NCBI GenBank assembly: GCA_964595055.1 | Contig: CAZQOV010000052.1 | Location: 1-18,701, forward strand | DNA: 18,701 bases | From: CAYRTD01 sp964595055 | GTDB taxonomy: Bacteria; Bacteroidota; Bacteroidia; Bacteroidales; GCA-2748055 | Reading direction: 5' to 3' | Part shown: piece after piece, positions 9,555 to 17,014 of the stretch | How the letters are laid out: the number at the start of each line of letters is the position of its first letter | How positions within the stretch are numbered: position 1 is the first letter of the stretch | Notes under the pieces: generated by a model | Told to the model about the DNA's origin: nothing | The model's database searches: none | Seen by the model: the letters and a program-made list of their open reading frames with translations, nothing else | Program-made: the position numbers and the translations under genes

Positions 9555-10187
9555 CCTGTGCCTACATTTATTAGATAATAGCTATTGCTGGAACTAAACG
9601 GAGCATGCCGGATCCGTTCTTTTCCTCGCCGGGAGTAAAGATCAGGTCCAACTGATTTTTTTGCTTGGGCTCCATTGATCTAATGCTTCAATCACTGATG
9701 TAAAAGTAGAAAGCCATGGAAGCTCAAACATCAGGGAAAGCACCTGATTAAAGAGGAGAAACACTTGAGATGAGCGGGGGAAAATACGTGGGTGGGGAGT
9801 CTTTAACTTGGCGGTAACGTTTTGCAAGCAAGCCTAATGTCTGGTTCATCTCTAATCTGAAAAATAATTCCTGAGTTAGCTATAATGCAAAATCAAAAGA
9901 GATTGCAAGAATGCCGGCACTGGGCTTACTTGTAAAACCTTATCTGAGATCCAGGATGACCACGAAACGACCTCGGTTATTTCAGTATTTTTCGTTCAAC
10001 TATCCGAAAAAAGGAATCTTTGCCCAGATAAACCGGCAATAAAATATAATTTTGTAAAAAAGAAAATAAAAAGCAAAAATGAATTTAACAAAAAAATATA
10101 ACTTTCAGATAATAAGGGTGAATTAGATAATATTAATAATTAGTTAACCAAAACCATGAATTAATTTCTCACATTAAAAACAAATTT
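9555..10187. other. Long intergenic region before the adhesin operon and the methyltransferase
   Basis: About 630 bases lie between divergent genes. It must hold the adhesin promoter (minus) and a plus-strand promoter, but I found no full -33/-7 pair for the adhesin. The right part (about 10030-10187) is very AT-rich. A small perfect hairpin, ATCAGG-N7-CCTGAT, lies near 9733-9751. Short minus-strand ORFs (61 codons at 9642-9827, 34 codons at 9571-9675) show no recognisable family. No tRNA, rRNA or insertion-sequence end was recognised. Confidence 0.6.
10047..10054 (+). promoter_or_regulatory. Candidate Bacteroidota -7 element (TAATTTTG)
   Basis: This matches the Bacteroidota -7 consensus TAnnTTTG exactly. 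The nearest upstream TTTG (10019-10022) is 24 bases away, longer than the usual 19-21 or so, so the -33 box is doubtful. It would drive the methyltransferase region with a long leader. Confidence 0.3.
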
Positions 10188-10301
10188 ATGGCAGAAAAAT
10201 ATACAGATATACCTACTTTCTTGTGCATTGCCGGTTGGGTTTCTACCTTATGCAATACTTCCAAGTATCTTAGAGACTTTTTTAGCTTCTTTATTCATTA
10301 A
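10188..10301 (+). CDS. Possible 37-residue hypothetical ORF
   Basis: ATG at 10188 to TAA at 10299-10301 gives a 37-residue peptide rich in aromatic residues and cysteine (starts MAEKYTDIPTFLCIAGWV). I recognise no family, and there is no clear ribosome binding site. It lies in the same reading frame as the methyltransferase and ends 12 bases before that gene's ATG. It could be a leader peptide, a small unknown gene, an old 5' extension now separated by a stop, or chance. Coding status is uncertain. Confidence 0.15.
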   Translation: MAEKYTDIPTFLCIAGWVSTLCNTSKYLRDFFSFFIH

Positions 10302-10313
10302 ATAAGAGAAAAT

Positions 10314-11039
10314 ATGACAGAAATTAAACCCATTACTATGCCAGGAACTCATGATAGTTTCTTCAATTATTTTATAGAACAATCCATTAGTCCGAACCTG
10401 GAAATATTGGATCTGGGCGCTGGATACGGTGCTTTCACAAAACGGCTGTATGATCTTAATTATAATATTTCCGCCTGTGACCTTTTTCCCGAAAATTTCC
10501 GATTTGAAAAAATCGAATGCAAAAAAGTAGATATCACCCAAAAATTTCCATATCCGGATAATACCTTCGATTTAATAATAGCTATTGAAGTCAGTGAACA
10601 CATACTTGATCATGAAGTTTTTTTTAGTGAACTGAGCAGAATACTAAAACCTGATGGCCAAATTTACCTGTCGACTCCGAATATTTTATCCTTGAAATCC
10701 CGGGTTCGATTCCTGCTCAGAGGATTTTTTTATAGTTTCGGTCCCCTTGACCTGAAAAACTATAACGGACTTCAGCATGTTGCATCCTTAACCCTGGACC
10801 AATATAACTACCTTGCAGTTAAAAATGGTTTTCATGAGGCTGAATTTGACATCGACAGAAAACAAAGTACCTCTATATGGCTTTTGATATTTTTGTATCC
10901 CCTGCTTTATCTCCACATGAAACTCAGAAAAAAACCGGAATTTCATAACCAGTTGAAATTACTTCTGGGAAGACTTCTGTTCTTAAACTTTAAAAATAAC
11001 AAAACCGGAACAAACGATTTTTCGCCCAATAATCATTGA
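10314..11039 (+). CDS. Class I SAM-dependent methyltransferase
   Basis: 241 residues. Seen: the SAM-binding motif I, EILDLGAGYGAF (about 30-41), an acidic residue ending beta 2 (D56 in ISACD), the motif FPYPDNTFDLIIAIEVSEH (about 78-96), and the post-motif LSRILKPDGQIYLSTPN (107-123). This is the Methyltransf_11/UbiE-like layout. A hydrophobic stretch at about 188-202 (WLLIFLYPLLYL) suggests membrane association. Known: such enzymes transfer methyl groups to many small molecules, lipids or glycans. The substrate cannot be told from the sequence. It stands alone between two non-coding stretches, with no pathway neighbour. The local DNA is AT-richer than the flanking operons, which could reflect transfer. 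The start at 10314 is supported by a stop 12 bases upstream in frame. Confidence 0.85.
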   Translation: MTEIKPITMPGTHDSFFNYFIEQSISPNLEILDLGAGYGAFTKRLYDLNYNISACDLFPENFRFEKIECKKVDITQKFPYPDNTFDLIIAIEVSEHILDHEVFFSELSRILKPDGQIYLSTPNILSLKSRVRFLLRGFFYSFGPLDLKNYNGLQHVASLTLDQYNYLAVKNGFHEAEFDIDRKQSTSIWLLIFLYPLLYLHMKLRKKPEFHNQLKLLLGRLLFLNFKNNKTGTNDFSPNNH

Positions 11040-11225
11040 TTATATTCCCAGAAACATTTCCCGATCAGAAAGGGAACAGGGCATATTCACTTTCTCTGTT
11101 CTCAAATTTCACAACGGGACCGTTGCCCCCTCCGTTGATGATTGTCACGGATACAGAAACAGAATGAGAAAAGCAGACAGCTACCGGTCAAAACCCACAC
11201 TGGTCAGCCACCCCCAGGGGGATAT

Positions 11226-11286
11226 GGACCATAAACTTTTAGAAGATTTCTAATCTTTAAAATTAGGTGTTAAATCTTCCTGGTCC
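11226..11286. repeat. Imperfect inverted repeat / stem-loop upstream of rseC
   Basis: Left arm GGACCA (11226-11231) pairs with TGGTCC (11281-11286). GAAGATTT (11242-11249) pairs with AAATCTTC (11272-11279), and CTAAT (11250-11254) pairs with ATTAG (11262-11266). The left arm has a 10-base bulge. It could be a terminator for the methyltransferase, a regulatory structure, or a relic of a mobile-element end; no strong U-run follows. Confidence 0.45.
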
Positions 11287-11362
11287 TTATTTAAAATCAT
11301 AATAAATTATTCTCTTTCTCTCTTAATATGACAAAAAGCAATTCAAAATATTCCTGTAATCT

Positions 11363-11370
11363 TAATTTTG
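11363..11370 (+). promoter_or_regulatory. Candidate Bacteroidota -7 element of the rnf operon (TAATTTTG)
   Basis: This is an exact match to TAnnTTTG, 27 bases before the rseC ATG. It would place transcription start roughly 20 bases before the start codon. No good TTTG -33 box is seen at the usual distance, so the assignment rests on position and the -7 match. Confidence 0.4.
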
Positions 11371-11397
11371 TAATCAATTTCAAACGAGTTATTCTGA

Positions 11398-11820
11398 ATG
11401 TCTGCCACCACTACTATTCAACATAAAGGCTTTATAGAGAGTATTTCAGAAAACGAGATAAAGGTGAAGTTCACAAGTCTTTCTGCCTGCGCTGAGTGTC
11501 ATGCAAAAGGACTTTGCTCCGCATCGGATATGAAAGACAAGGAATTAATTCTCAAAAAATCCGGAGAGAATTACAAGGTTGGGGATCGTGTTGATATCCT
11601 GATGACTCTTGGCCAGGGAAGCCACGCAGTTCTGCTGGGTTATGTTTATCCCTTTTTTCTTTTTCTTTTCAGTTTACTGGTCTTAAGTGCTGCCGGTCTA
11701 AACGAACTTCAGGCTGGCATTATTTCTCTTTTCCTGTTATTTCCTTATTATACAGCCATTTATTTTTTCCGGAAAAAAATAAACCAAAAATTTAATTTTT
11801 CAATTCGAAAAGAATCATAA
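11398..11820 (+). CDS. rseC: RseC/MucC family protein, first gene of the rnf operon
   Basis: 140 residues. Seen: a short N-terminal beta-rich domain with the cysteine motif C31-x2-C34-x5-C40 (ACAECHAKGLC). Two transmembrane helices follow (about 76-97 and 101-123), then a basic tail. This is the RseC/MucC layout. Known: in E. coli rseC is linked to the rsx (rnf) genes, acts in SoxR reduction and modulates sigma-E. In Bacteroidota an RseC-like protein commonly precedes rnfB. Inference: an accessory or assembly protein of the Rnf complex here, since sigma-E/RseA is a proteobacterial system. The gap to rnfB is 6 bases, so the two are co-transcribed. Confidence 0.85.
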   Translation: MSATTTIQHKGFIESISENEIKVKFTSLSACAECHAKGLCSASDMKDKELILKKSGENYKVGDRVDILMTLGQGSHAVLLGYVYPFFLFLFSLLVLSAAGLNELQAGIISLFLLFPYYTAIYFFRKKINQKFNFSIRKES

Positions 11821-11826
11821 AGGAAT

Positions 11827-12690
11827 ATGAGCCCAATTGTCTTATATACTGTCATCTCCCTGAGTGCAATCGGAATCGTAGCGGCAGTAATTCTGTATTT
11901 TGTTGCCCAGAAGTTTAAAGTTTATGAGGATCCTCGCATCGATGAGGTAGAGGCTGAATTACCCGCAGCAAATTGCGGGGGATGCGGATTTGCCGGTTGT
12001 CGTGCATTTGCTGAAGCACTGGTAAAATCCGATCACATTGGGGACCTGTATTGTCCGGTTGGTGGGAACGAGACCATGACCAAAATAGCTAACCTTTTGG
12101 GTATGAAAGCTGAAGCACAGGCAGCCAAAGTAGCGGTAGTAAGGTGCTACGGTACTCCAGAGCACCGACCCGAAACCAGTCACTATGAAGGCGCTGTAAG
12201 TTGTGCGGTAAACCACAGTCTATATGTCGGTGAATCCGATTGTCCTTATGGATGTCTGGGACATGGCGATTGTGTAGAAGCTTGCGCCTTCGATGCCATA
12301 CATATGAATCCTGAAACAGGGTTGCCTGAAGTTGTCGATGATAAATGTACTGCCTGTAATGCATGTGTTGAAGCCTGTCCCCGGGATATTATTGAACTCA
12401 GAAAGAAAAATCCCAAAGACAGAAAAATATATGTAAGCTGCATTAATGAGGAAAAAGGCGGCATAGCGAGAAAAAGTTGTAAAGTTGCCTGTATTGGTTG
12501 CGGTAAATGTGTAAAGGTTTGTCCCTTCGACGCCATTACGCTTGAGAATAATCTAGCCTATATTGACCCGGTTAAATGCCGTCTTTGCAGGAAATGTCCT
12601 CCAGTATGCCCGACCAATGCAATCCATGAGATTAATTTCCCTCCCAGGAAAGCTAAAGAAGAAAAAAAAGAAGAAACCCTTAAAGAATAA
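11827..12690 (+). CDS. rnfB: Rnf complex subunit B, iron-sulfur electron-input protein
   Basis: 287 residues. Seen: an N-terminal transmembrane helix (about 4-26), then the Fe-S domain motif NCGGCGFAGCRAFAEAL with C50, C53, C58 and a distal C76. Four further cysteine groups follow: C139/C143/C149/C153 (unusual Cx3Cx5Cx3C), C174/C177/C180/C184, C222/C225/C228/C232 and C251/C254/C257/C261. The tail is Lys/Glu-rich. Known: RnfB receives electrons from reduced ferredoxin and passes them into the complex. The protein is longer than the roughly 190-residue E. coli RsxB and carries an extra ferredoxin-like pair, as in other anaerobe RnfB proteins. AAGGA lies just upstream of the ATG. rnfC follows 20 bases downstream. 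Confidence 0.95.
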   Translation: MSPIVLYTVISLSAIGIVAAVILYFVAQKFKVYEDPRIDEVEAELPAANCGGCGFAGCRAFAEALVKSDHIGDLYCPVGGNETMTKIANLLGMKAEAQAAKVAVVRCYGTPEHRPETSHYEGAVSCAVNHSLYVGESDCPYGCLGHGDCVEACAFDAIHMNPETGLPEVVDDKCTACNACVEACPRDIIELRKKNPKDRKIYVSCINEEKGGIARKSCKVACIGCGKCVKVCPFDAITLENNLAYIDPVKCRLCRKCPPVCPTNAIHEINFPPRKAKEEKKEETLKE

Positions 12691-12698
12691 AAAATATC

Positions 12699-12704
12699 AG
12701 GAGG
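12699..12704 (+). promoter_or_regulatory. Strong Shine-Dalgarno supporting the GTG start of rnfC
   Basis: AGGAGG lies 6 bases before GTG at 12711. No in-frame ATG occurs before codon 94, well inside the conserved N-terminal domain, so GTG is the start. A strong Shine-Dalgarno is unusual for Bacteroidota, where many genes lack one. Confidence 0.75.
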
Positions 12705-12710
12705 AAAACC

Positions 12711-14039
12711 GTGTTAAAAACATTTGCTTTAGGAGGTGTACATCCACCTGAAAATAAATTAAGTGCAGGGAAAGGAATTGAACCTGTACCAATACCTGAA
12801 ACCGTCATTATACCTGTAGTCCAGCACATTGGAGCCCCGGCTAAAGTATTGGTAACGAAAGGAGATGAGGTGAAAACCGGTCAACGTATTGCTGAATCTG
12901 CCGGTTTCGTTTCAGCTAATATTCACTCGTCCGTCAGCGGAAAGGTATTGAAGATTGATAAATTCCCCGACAGCACGGGATACAGAAGAATGGCTGTCCA
13001 GATCAAGACCGAGGGTGACCAATGGATAGATGAGATTGACAGGTCGCCTGAGCTTAAAAAGGATTTTGACCTCAGCGGTGAAGAAATACGGAACAAAATT
13101 CTTGCTTCCGGTTTGGTGGGATTGGGGGGAGCAACATTTCCTTCACACGTAAAATTATCTGTACCCGAAGGTAAAAAGGCGGAATACCTAATTGTGAATG
13201 CAGTTGAGTGTGAACCCTATCTTACAGCCGACCATGCCCTGATGCTTGCCAAGGGGAAAGAGATCATGGTGGGCATTCGACTGATGATGAAAGCCCTGGG
13301 AGTTGAGAAAGCGATTATAGGAATCGAAAATAACAAACAGGATGCTATAGATTTGATGGCTGGTTTGTGTAAAAATGAGAAAAACATTGATGTTCAGGCA
13401 TTAAAAGTTAAGTATCCACAAGGAGGTGAAAAACAATTGGTTGCTGCATTACTAAAACGTGAGGTCCCTTCCGGTGGTCTTCCTATCGATGTTGGTGTAG
13501 TCGCTTTCAATGTAGGAAGCATTTATGCAGCTTATGAAGCCGTGCAGAAGAATAAGCCTTTAATTGACAGAGTTGTAACGGTAACCGGGAAATCCTTAAA
13601 AAACCCATCCAACTTTCTTGTAAGAATAGGCACACCTGTTCAGGCTATTATTGATGCCGCCGGTGGCTTACCGGAAGATACAGGGAAAGTAGTGAACGGA
13701 GGTCCAATGATGGGGAAAGCAATAAAGACACTGGATGTCCCTGTAGTTAAAGGCAGTTCAGGAATTCTCGTGATACCGGAAAGAGAGGCTCACCGAAAAG
13801 AGGTGATAAGCTGTATTCGCTGTACAAAATGCGTACAGGCCTGTCCGAGTGGACTTGAACCTTATCTTCTCCAGGCTATGGCTGAAAGAAAAATGTGGGA
13901 AAGATGCGAAAAGGACCGGATCATGGATTGCATTGAATGTGGATCTTGCAGTTATATATGTCCTTCTAACAGGCCTTTACTGGATTATATAAGAATTGGA
14001 AAAGCGAATGTTGGTGCCATGATGCATGCCAGAAAATAA
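12711..14039 (+). CDS. rnfC: Rnf complex subunit C, NADH/FMN-binding iron-sulfur protein
   Basis: 442 residues, GTG start. Seen: the N-terminal RnfC/barrel-sandwich domain with GGVHPPENK (8-16). The nucleotide/flavin-binding region has GLVGLGGATFPSHVKL (134-149) and NAVECEPYLTADH (163-175). The SLBB-like part includes NVGS and NGGPMMG (329-335). Two 4Fe-4S motifs follow, C368/C371/C374/C378 and C407/C410/C413/C417. Known: RnfC is the peripheral subunit that carries FMN and exchanges electrons with NAD+/NADH; it is homologous to complex I NuoF and to NqrA. Length and motifs are complete, with no sign of damage. rnfD begins 23 bases downstream. Confidence 0.96.
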   Translation: MLKTFALGGVHPPENKLSAGKGIEPVPIPETVIIPVVQHIGAPAKVLVTKGDEVKTGQRIAESAGFVSANIHSSVSGKVLKIDKFPDSTGYRRMAVQIKTEGDQWIDEIDRSPELKKDFDLSGEEIRNKILASGLVGLGGATFPSHVKLSVPEGKKAEYLIVNAVECEPYLTADHALMLAKGKEIMVGIRLMMKALGVEKAIIGIENNKQDAIDLMAGLCKNEKNIDVQALKVKYPQGGEKQLVAALLKREVPSGGLPIDVGVVAFNVGSIYAAYEAVQKNKPLIDRVVTVTGKSLKNPSNFLVRIGTPVQAIIDAAGGLPEDTGKVVNGGPMMGKAIKTLDVPVVKGSSGILVIPEREAHRKEVISCIRCTKCVQACPSGLEPYLLQAMAERKMWERCEKDRIMDCIECGSCSYICPSNRPLLDYIRIGKANVGAMMHARK

Positions 14040-14062
14040 CATAAACTGACTAATACCAGAAT

Positions 14063-15055
14063 ATGAAAATACTTACTGTTTCTCCCTCTCCACATGCTGC
14101 TTCGAAAGAATCAGTACCCAAACTTATGTATGGAGTGGTTCTCTCTCTGCTGCCGGCACTGGCGGTTTCGATTTTCTATTTCGGAATCGGGATGGTCATT
14201 GTTACACTTACTGCAGTGATTTCGGCCGTCTTATTTGAATATTTGATCCAAAAGTATCTGATGAAGGTAAAAACCACTCACCTCGATGGTTCAGCTGCCC
14301 TGACAGGGCTTCTGCTTGCCTTCTGCCTTCCTTCCAATCTTCCCGTATGGATCGTGGCCCTGGGGTCGCTGGTTGCTATCGGAGTGGGAAAAATGACTTT
14401 TGGCGGCCTGGGAAATAATCCCTTCAATCCGGCTCTGGTGGGAAGAGTATTTCTTTTTATATCATTCCCCGTTGCACTAACGGCGTATCCCGAGCCTGGC
14501 CAATGGTGGTCTTATCTGGATGCTTCCACCGGTGCAACACCTTTGAGTATTCTTAATGAAAACAGGGGATCTGATGTGGCAATGTCGGAGATCATGGAAA
14601 GAGTACCCTCCCATCTTGACCTTTTTCTGGGAAGAATGATGGGATCTGCAGGGGAAATTGCGGCTTTCGCCCTTTTGATCGGACTGATTTATCTCTTATG
14701 GAAAAAGATTATAAGCTGGCACATTCCTGTAAGCATAATTCTTTCCGTGGCCGTATTTACAGGAATCCTGTGGCTTATTAATGATCAGAAATTTGCCGAC
14801 CCCTTGTTTCATCTCTTAACAGGAGGATTAATGCTGGGAGCCATCTACATGGCTACCGATTACGTAACTTCCCCAATGACCAAAAAAGGAATGATCATTT
14901 ATGGGGTGGGGATCGGGGTCTTAACCGTACTGATCCGGGTATTTGGCTCCTATCCCGAGGGTGTTCAATTCGCAATTCTTTTCATGAACGGCTTCACCCC
15001 TCTAATTAATAAATATGTCAAACCCAAACGTTTTGGAGAGGTAAAAAATGGCTAA
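14063..15055 (+). CDS. rnfD: Rnf complex subunit D, flavinylated membrane protein
   Basis: 330 residues with about nine to ten hydrophobic segments. Seen: the RnfD/NqrB motifs NPFNPALVGRVFL (119-131), the flavinylation motif STGATPLS (155-162, with T159 the expected FMN-phosphothreonine) and MATDYVTSP (263-271). Known: RnfD is part of the membrane core of the ion pump and binds FMN covalently through ApbE. No apbE gene is in this window, so ApbE must be encoded elsewhere. The gene overlaps rnfG by 8 bases, suggesting translational coupling. Confidence 0.95.
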   Translation: MKILTVSPSPHAASKESVPKLMYGVVLSLLPALAVSIFYFGIGMVIVTLTAVISAVLFEYLIQKYLMKVKTTHLDGSAALTGLLLAFCLPSNLPVWIVALGSLVAIGVGKMTFGGLGNNPFNPALVGRVFLFISFPVALTAYPEPGQWWSYLDASTGATPLSILNENRGSDVAMSEIMERVPSHLDLFLGRMMGSAGEIAAFALLIGLIYLLWKKIISWHIPVSIILSVAVFTGILWLINDQKFADPLFHLLTGGLMLGAIYMATDYVTSPMTKKGMIIYGVGIGVLTVLIRVFGSYPEGVQFAILFMNGFTPLINKYVKPKRFGEVKNG

Positions 15056-15629
15056 AAAAGAATCAAACTTTAAAAATATGGTTCTGACCTTATTCCTGGT
15101 CACTTTTATAGCATCTGGAACCCTGGGGTTTGTTTATGAGATTACCAAAGAACCAATACGAATGGTGGAGATCAATAACATTAATAATGCCATCAAAGAA
15201 ATCATTCCGGATTATACCAATAATCCTTACCAGGAATCCTTTAAAGTTCCCACCAATGGCGACAGTCTGGTTTTTTATCCTGCTGAACAGGATGGAGAAC
15301 TGATTGGAATGGCCATAGAGACATGGACAATGCAAGGCTTCAGTGGCCTTATTAAGCTTATGGCCGGTTTTGACATGGATGGAACGATTATCGATATTGT
15401 GGTATTACAGCATGCTGAAACCCCGGGACTGGGTGATAAAATACAAAAAGAGAAATCAGACTTCAGTGTGCAGTTCCAGGGTAAAAATCCCGAAGAGTTT
15501 AAACTTGCAGTTGAAAAGGATAACGGTGATGTTGATGCAATTACCGCATCAACCATTACCTCAAGGGCCTATTGCGAGGCAGTACAAAGAGCTTATGACC
15601 ATTTTATGAAATGGCAACAGAATAATTAA
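15048..15629 (+). CDS. rnfG: Rnf complex subunit G, FMN-binding protein
   Basis: 193 residues. Seen: one N-terminal transmembrane helix (about 10-30), then an extracytoplasmic FMN-binding domain with HAETPGLGDKI (122-132) and the flavinylation motif DAITASTIT (163-171), T169 being the likely FMN-linked threonine. The motif is a T-A-S-T version of the more common S-G-A-T. Known: RnfG/NqrC carries covalent FMN and shuttles electrons across the membrane core. The ATG lies inside the end of rnfD with GGAGAGG just upstream. About 30 bases separate it from rnfE. Confidence 0.94.
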   Translation: MAKKESNFKNMVLTLFLVTFIASGTLGFVYEITKEPIRMVEINNINNAIKEIIPDYTNNPYQESFKVPTNGDSLVFYPAEQDGELIGMAIETWTMQGFSGLIKLMAGFDMDGTIIDIVVLQHAETPGLGDKIQKEKSDFSVQFQGKNPEEFKLAVEKDNGDVDAITASTITSRAYCEAVQRAYDHFMKWQQNN

Positions 15630-15660
15630 ACCTTCAGCTAAAAACTAATAACATCTCAAT

Positions 15661-16248
15661 ATGAATCACTGGCAAAATTTCAGCAAAGGTTTCATAAAAG
15701 ATAACGCAGTATTTGTTCTCTTTCTCGGATTATGTCCGACACTGGGAGTAACGACTTCAGCAATAAACGGACTGGGTATGGGGCTGGCCACAACATTTGT
15801 CCTGATTATGTCGAACCTTGTGGTATCGCTCATAAAAAACTTTATACCTGATAAAGTTAGGATCCCGTCATTTATTGTTATTATAGCCACATTCGTGACA
15901 GTGGTTGAGCTGGTAATGAAAGGATTCCTTCCTGAATTATTTACCGCACTTGGACTCTTCATTCCCCTTATTGTTGTGAACTGTCTCGTATTAGGCCGTG
16001 CAGAAGCATATGCCTCAAAAAACACTGTCCTTACTTCGCTTATTGATGGTGCCGGTATGGGACTCGGATTTGCATTCGCACTCACCCTTTTAGGTGCAGT
16101 AAGAGAACTCCTTGGTGCCGGATCCTTATTCGGCTATAAGTTTATACAAGGAGATGGCATGCTGCTTTTTGTTCTGGCCCCTGGTGCTTTTATAGCTCTT
16201 GGTTATCTTATCATGCTGATGAACAAACTTAAAAAGAAACTCTACTAA
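15661..16248 (+). CDS. rnfE: Rnf complex subunit E, integral membrane protein
   Basis: 195 residues, about six transmembrane helices. Seen: the paired half-motifs LCPTLGV (C25) and NCLVLGRAEA (C108), typical of RnfE/NqrD. Known: RnfE and RnfA form an inverted-repeat pair in the membrane whose cysteines hold a [2Fe-2S] cluster. Subunit identity (E rather than A) rests on GRAEAYAS after the second cysteine and on its position before rnfA. It ends 2 bases before rnfA. Confidence 0.95.
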   Translation: MNHWQNFSKGFIKDNAVFVLFLGLCPTLGVTTSAINGLGMGLATTFVLIMSNLVVSLIKNFIPDKVRIPSFIVIIATFVTVVELVMKGFLPELFTALGLFIPLIVVNCLVLGRAEAYASKNTVLTSLIDGAGMGLGFAFALTLLGAVRELLGAGSLFGYKFIQGDGMLLFVLAPGAFIALGYLIMLMNKLKKKLY

Positions 16249-16250
16249 CC

Positions 16251-16823
16251 ATGGAATATATACTAATCATAATATCCGCCGTTTTTGTCAGTAATATTGT
16301 ACTGAACCAGTTTCTTGGTATTTGTCCTTTTATCGGGGTATCCAATAAGGTCGAAACCGCTATTGGCATGACAGGTGCCGTAACCTTTGTGATGGTTATT
16401 GCCACAACTGTTACCTATCTTTTATGGGTTTATGTACTTATTCCCCTGGGAATTTCTTTTGCCAGAACAATAACGTTCATTCTGGTTATCGCCTCACTGG
16501 TGCAGCTTGTAGAGATTATCCTAAAAAAAGTCAGTCCTTCAATGTACCAGGCCCTGGGTATTTTTCTTCCTCTAATAACGACCAATTGTGCTGTTCTGGG
16601 TGTGGCTGTGCTAACCGTGCAAAATGAATATAATCTCATTGAAGCCGTTTTCTTTGCCATTGGTCATGCCCTGGGATTTGGTCTTGCACTCCTTCTTTTT
16701 TCCTCCATCCGCGAGCAACTCGATCTACTTAATGTACCCAAAGCCATGAAAGGAGTGCCTATCGCGTTTATTGTCGGAGGATTGCTCGCGCTGGCTTTTA
16801 TGGGGTTTGCAGGGATAGTATAG
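16251..16823 (+). CDS. rnfA: Rnf complex subunit A, integral membrane protein
   Basis: 190 residues, about six transmembrane helices. Seen: GICPFIGVSNK (C25) and TNCAVLGVAVL (C113), the conserved cysteine half-motifs of RnfA/NqrE. Known: it pairs with RnfE to form the membrane iron-sulfur site and ion path. This is the last gene of the operon (rseC-B-C-D-G-E-A). No strong terminator follows; a weak GGGTA/TACCC hairpin (about 16873-16890) and short tandem repeats lie downstream. Confidence 0.96.
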   Translation: MEYILIIISAVFVSNIVLNQFLGICPFIGVSNKVETAIGMTGAVTFVMVIATTVTYLLWVYVLIPLGISFARTITFILVIASLVQLVEIILKKVSPSMYQALGIFLPLITTNCAVLGVAVLTVQNEYNLIEAVFFAIGHALGFGLALLLFSSIREQLDLLNVPKAMKGVPIAFIVGGLLALAFMGFAGIV

Positions 16824-16834
16824 TCTGTGGAAAA

Positions 16835-16870
16835 TGGTGAACGGTGAACAGTAAGCAGTAATTGGTGTGA
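16835..16870 (-). repeat. Short degenerate tandem repeats after rnfA
   Basis: Units read GGTGAAC-GGTGAACAGTAA-GCAGTAATTGGTG on the plus strand. They are the reverse complement of the family at 18219-18303 and much shorter. Confidence 0.6.
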
Positions 16871-17014
16871 AGGGTAGTCGAGATTACCCGGCCTCTACAA
16901 ATTTTGTCAGATGAAAGTCTGCTATGATGGTGTCGTAACAACAGGAACACCGCCCTGACTTAAAATTTGGAAGTCTGCCGACTCTCTTGATTCACCTGAC
17001 AATAATAATAAACC

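Larger units (their letters stand above)
11040..11397. other. Intergenic region between the methyltransferase and the rnf operon
   Basis: About 358 bases. It contains a 14-base palindromic stretch CAACGG-GA-CCGTTG (about 11108-11121) and several GGTCA-like words around 11180-11230. A 61-base imperfect inverted repeat (11226-11286) and a candidate -7 promoter element at 11363 lie in its right half. No convincing gene was seen; a minus-strand open stretch of about 34 codons ending at 11065 has no recognisable family. Confidence 0.6.

Noticed and set aside
9571..9827. Overlapping minus-strand short ORFs (61 and 34 codons) upstream of the adhesin
   Set aside because: No family recognised, no clear ribosome binding site, and the two overlap in different frames; chance open frames are more likely.
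11065..11190. Minus-strand open stretch of about 34 codons resembling a protein end (SVSVTIINGGGNG)
   Set aside because: It is preceded by a stop and has no start codon; too short to claim as a gene remnant.
11180..11232. GGTCA-like words resembling terminal repeats of IS21-type elements
   Set aside because: Only short matches, with no transposase gene and no paired end in the window.
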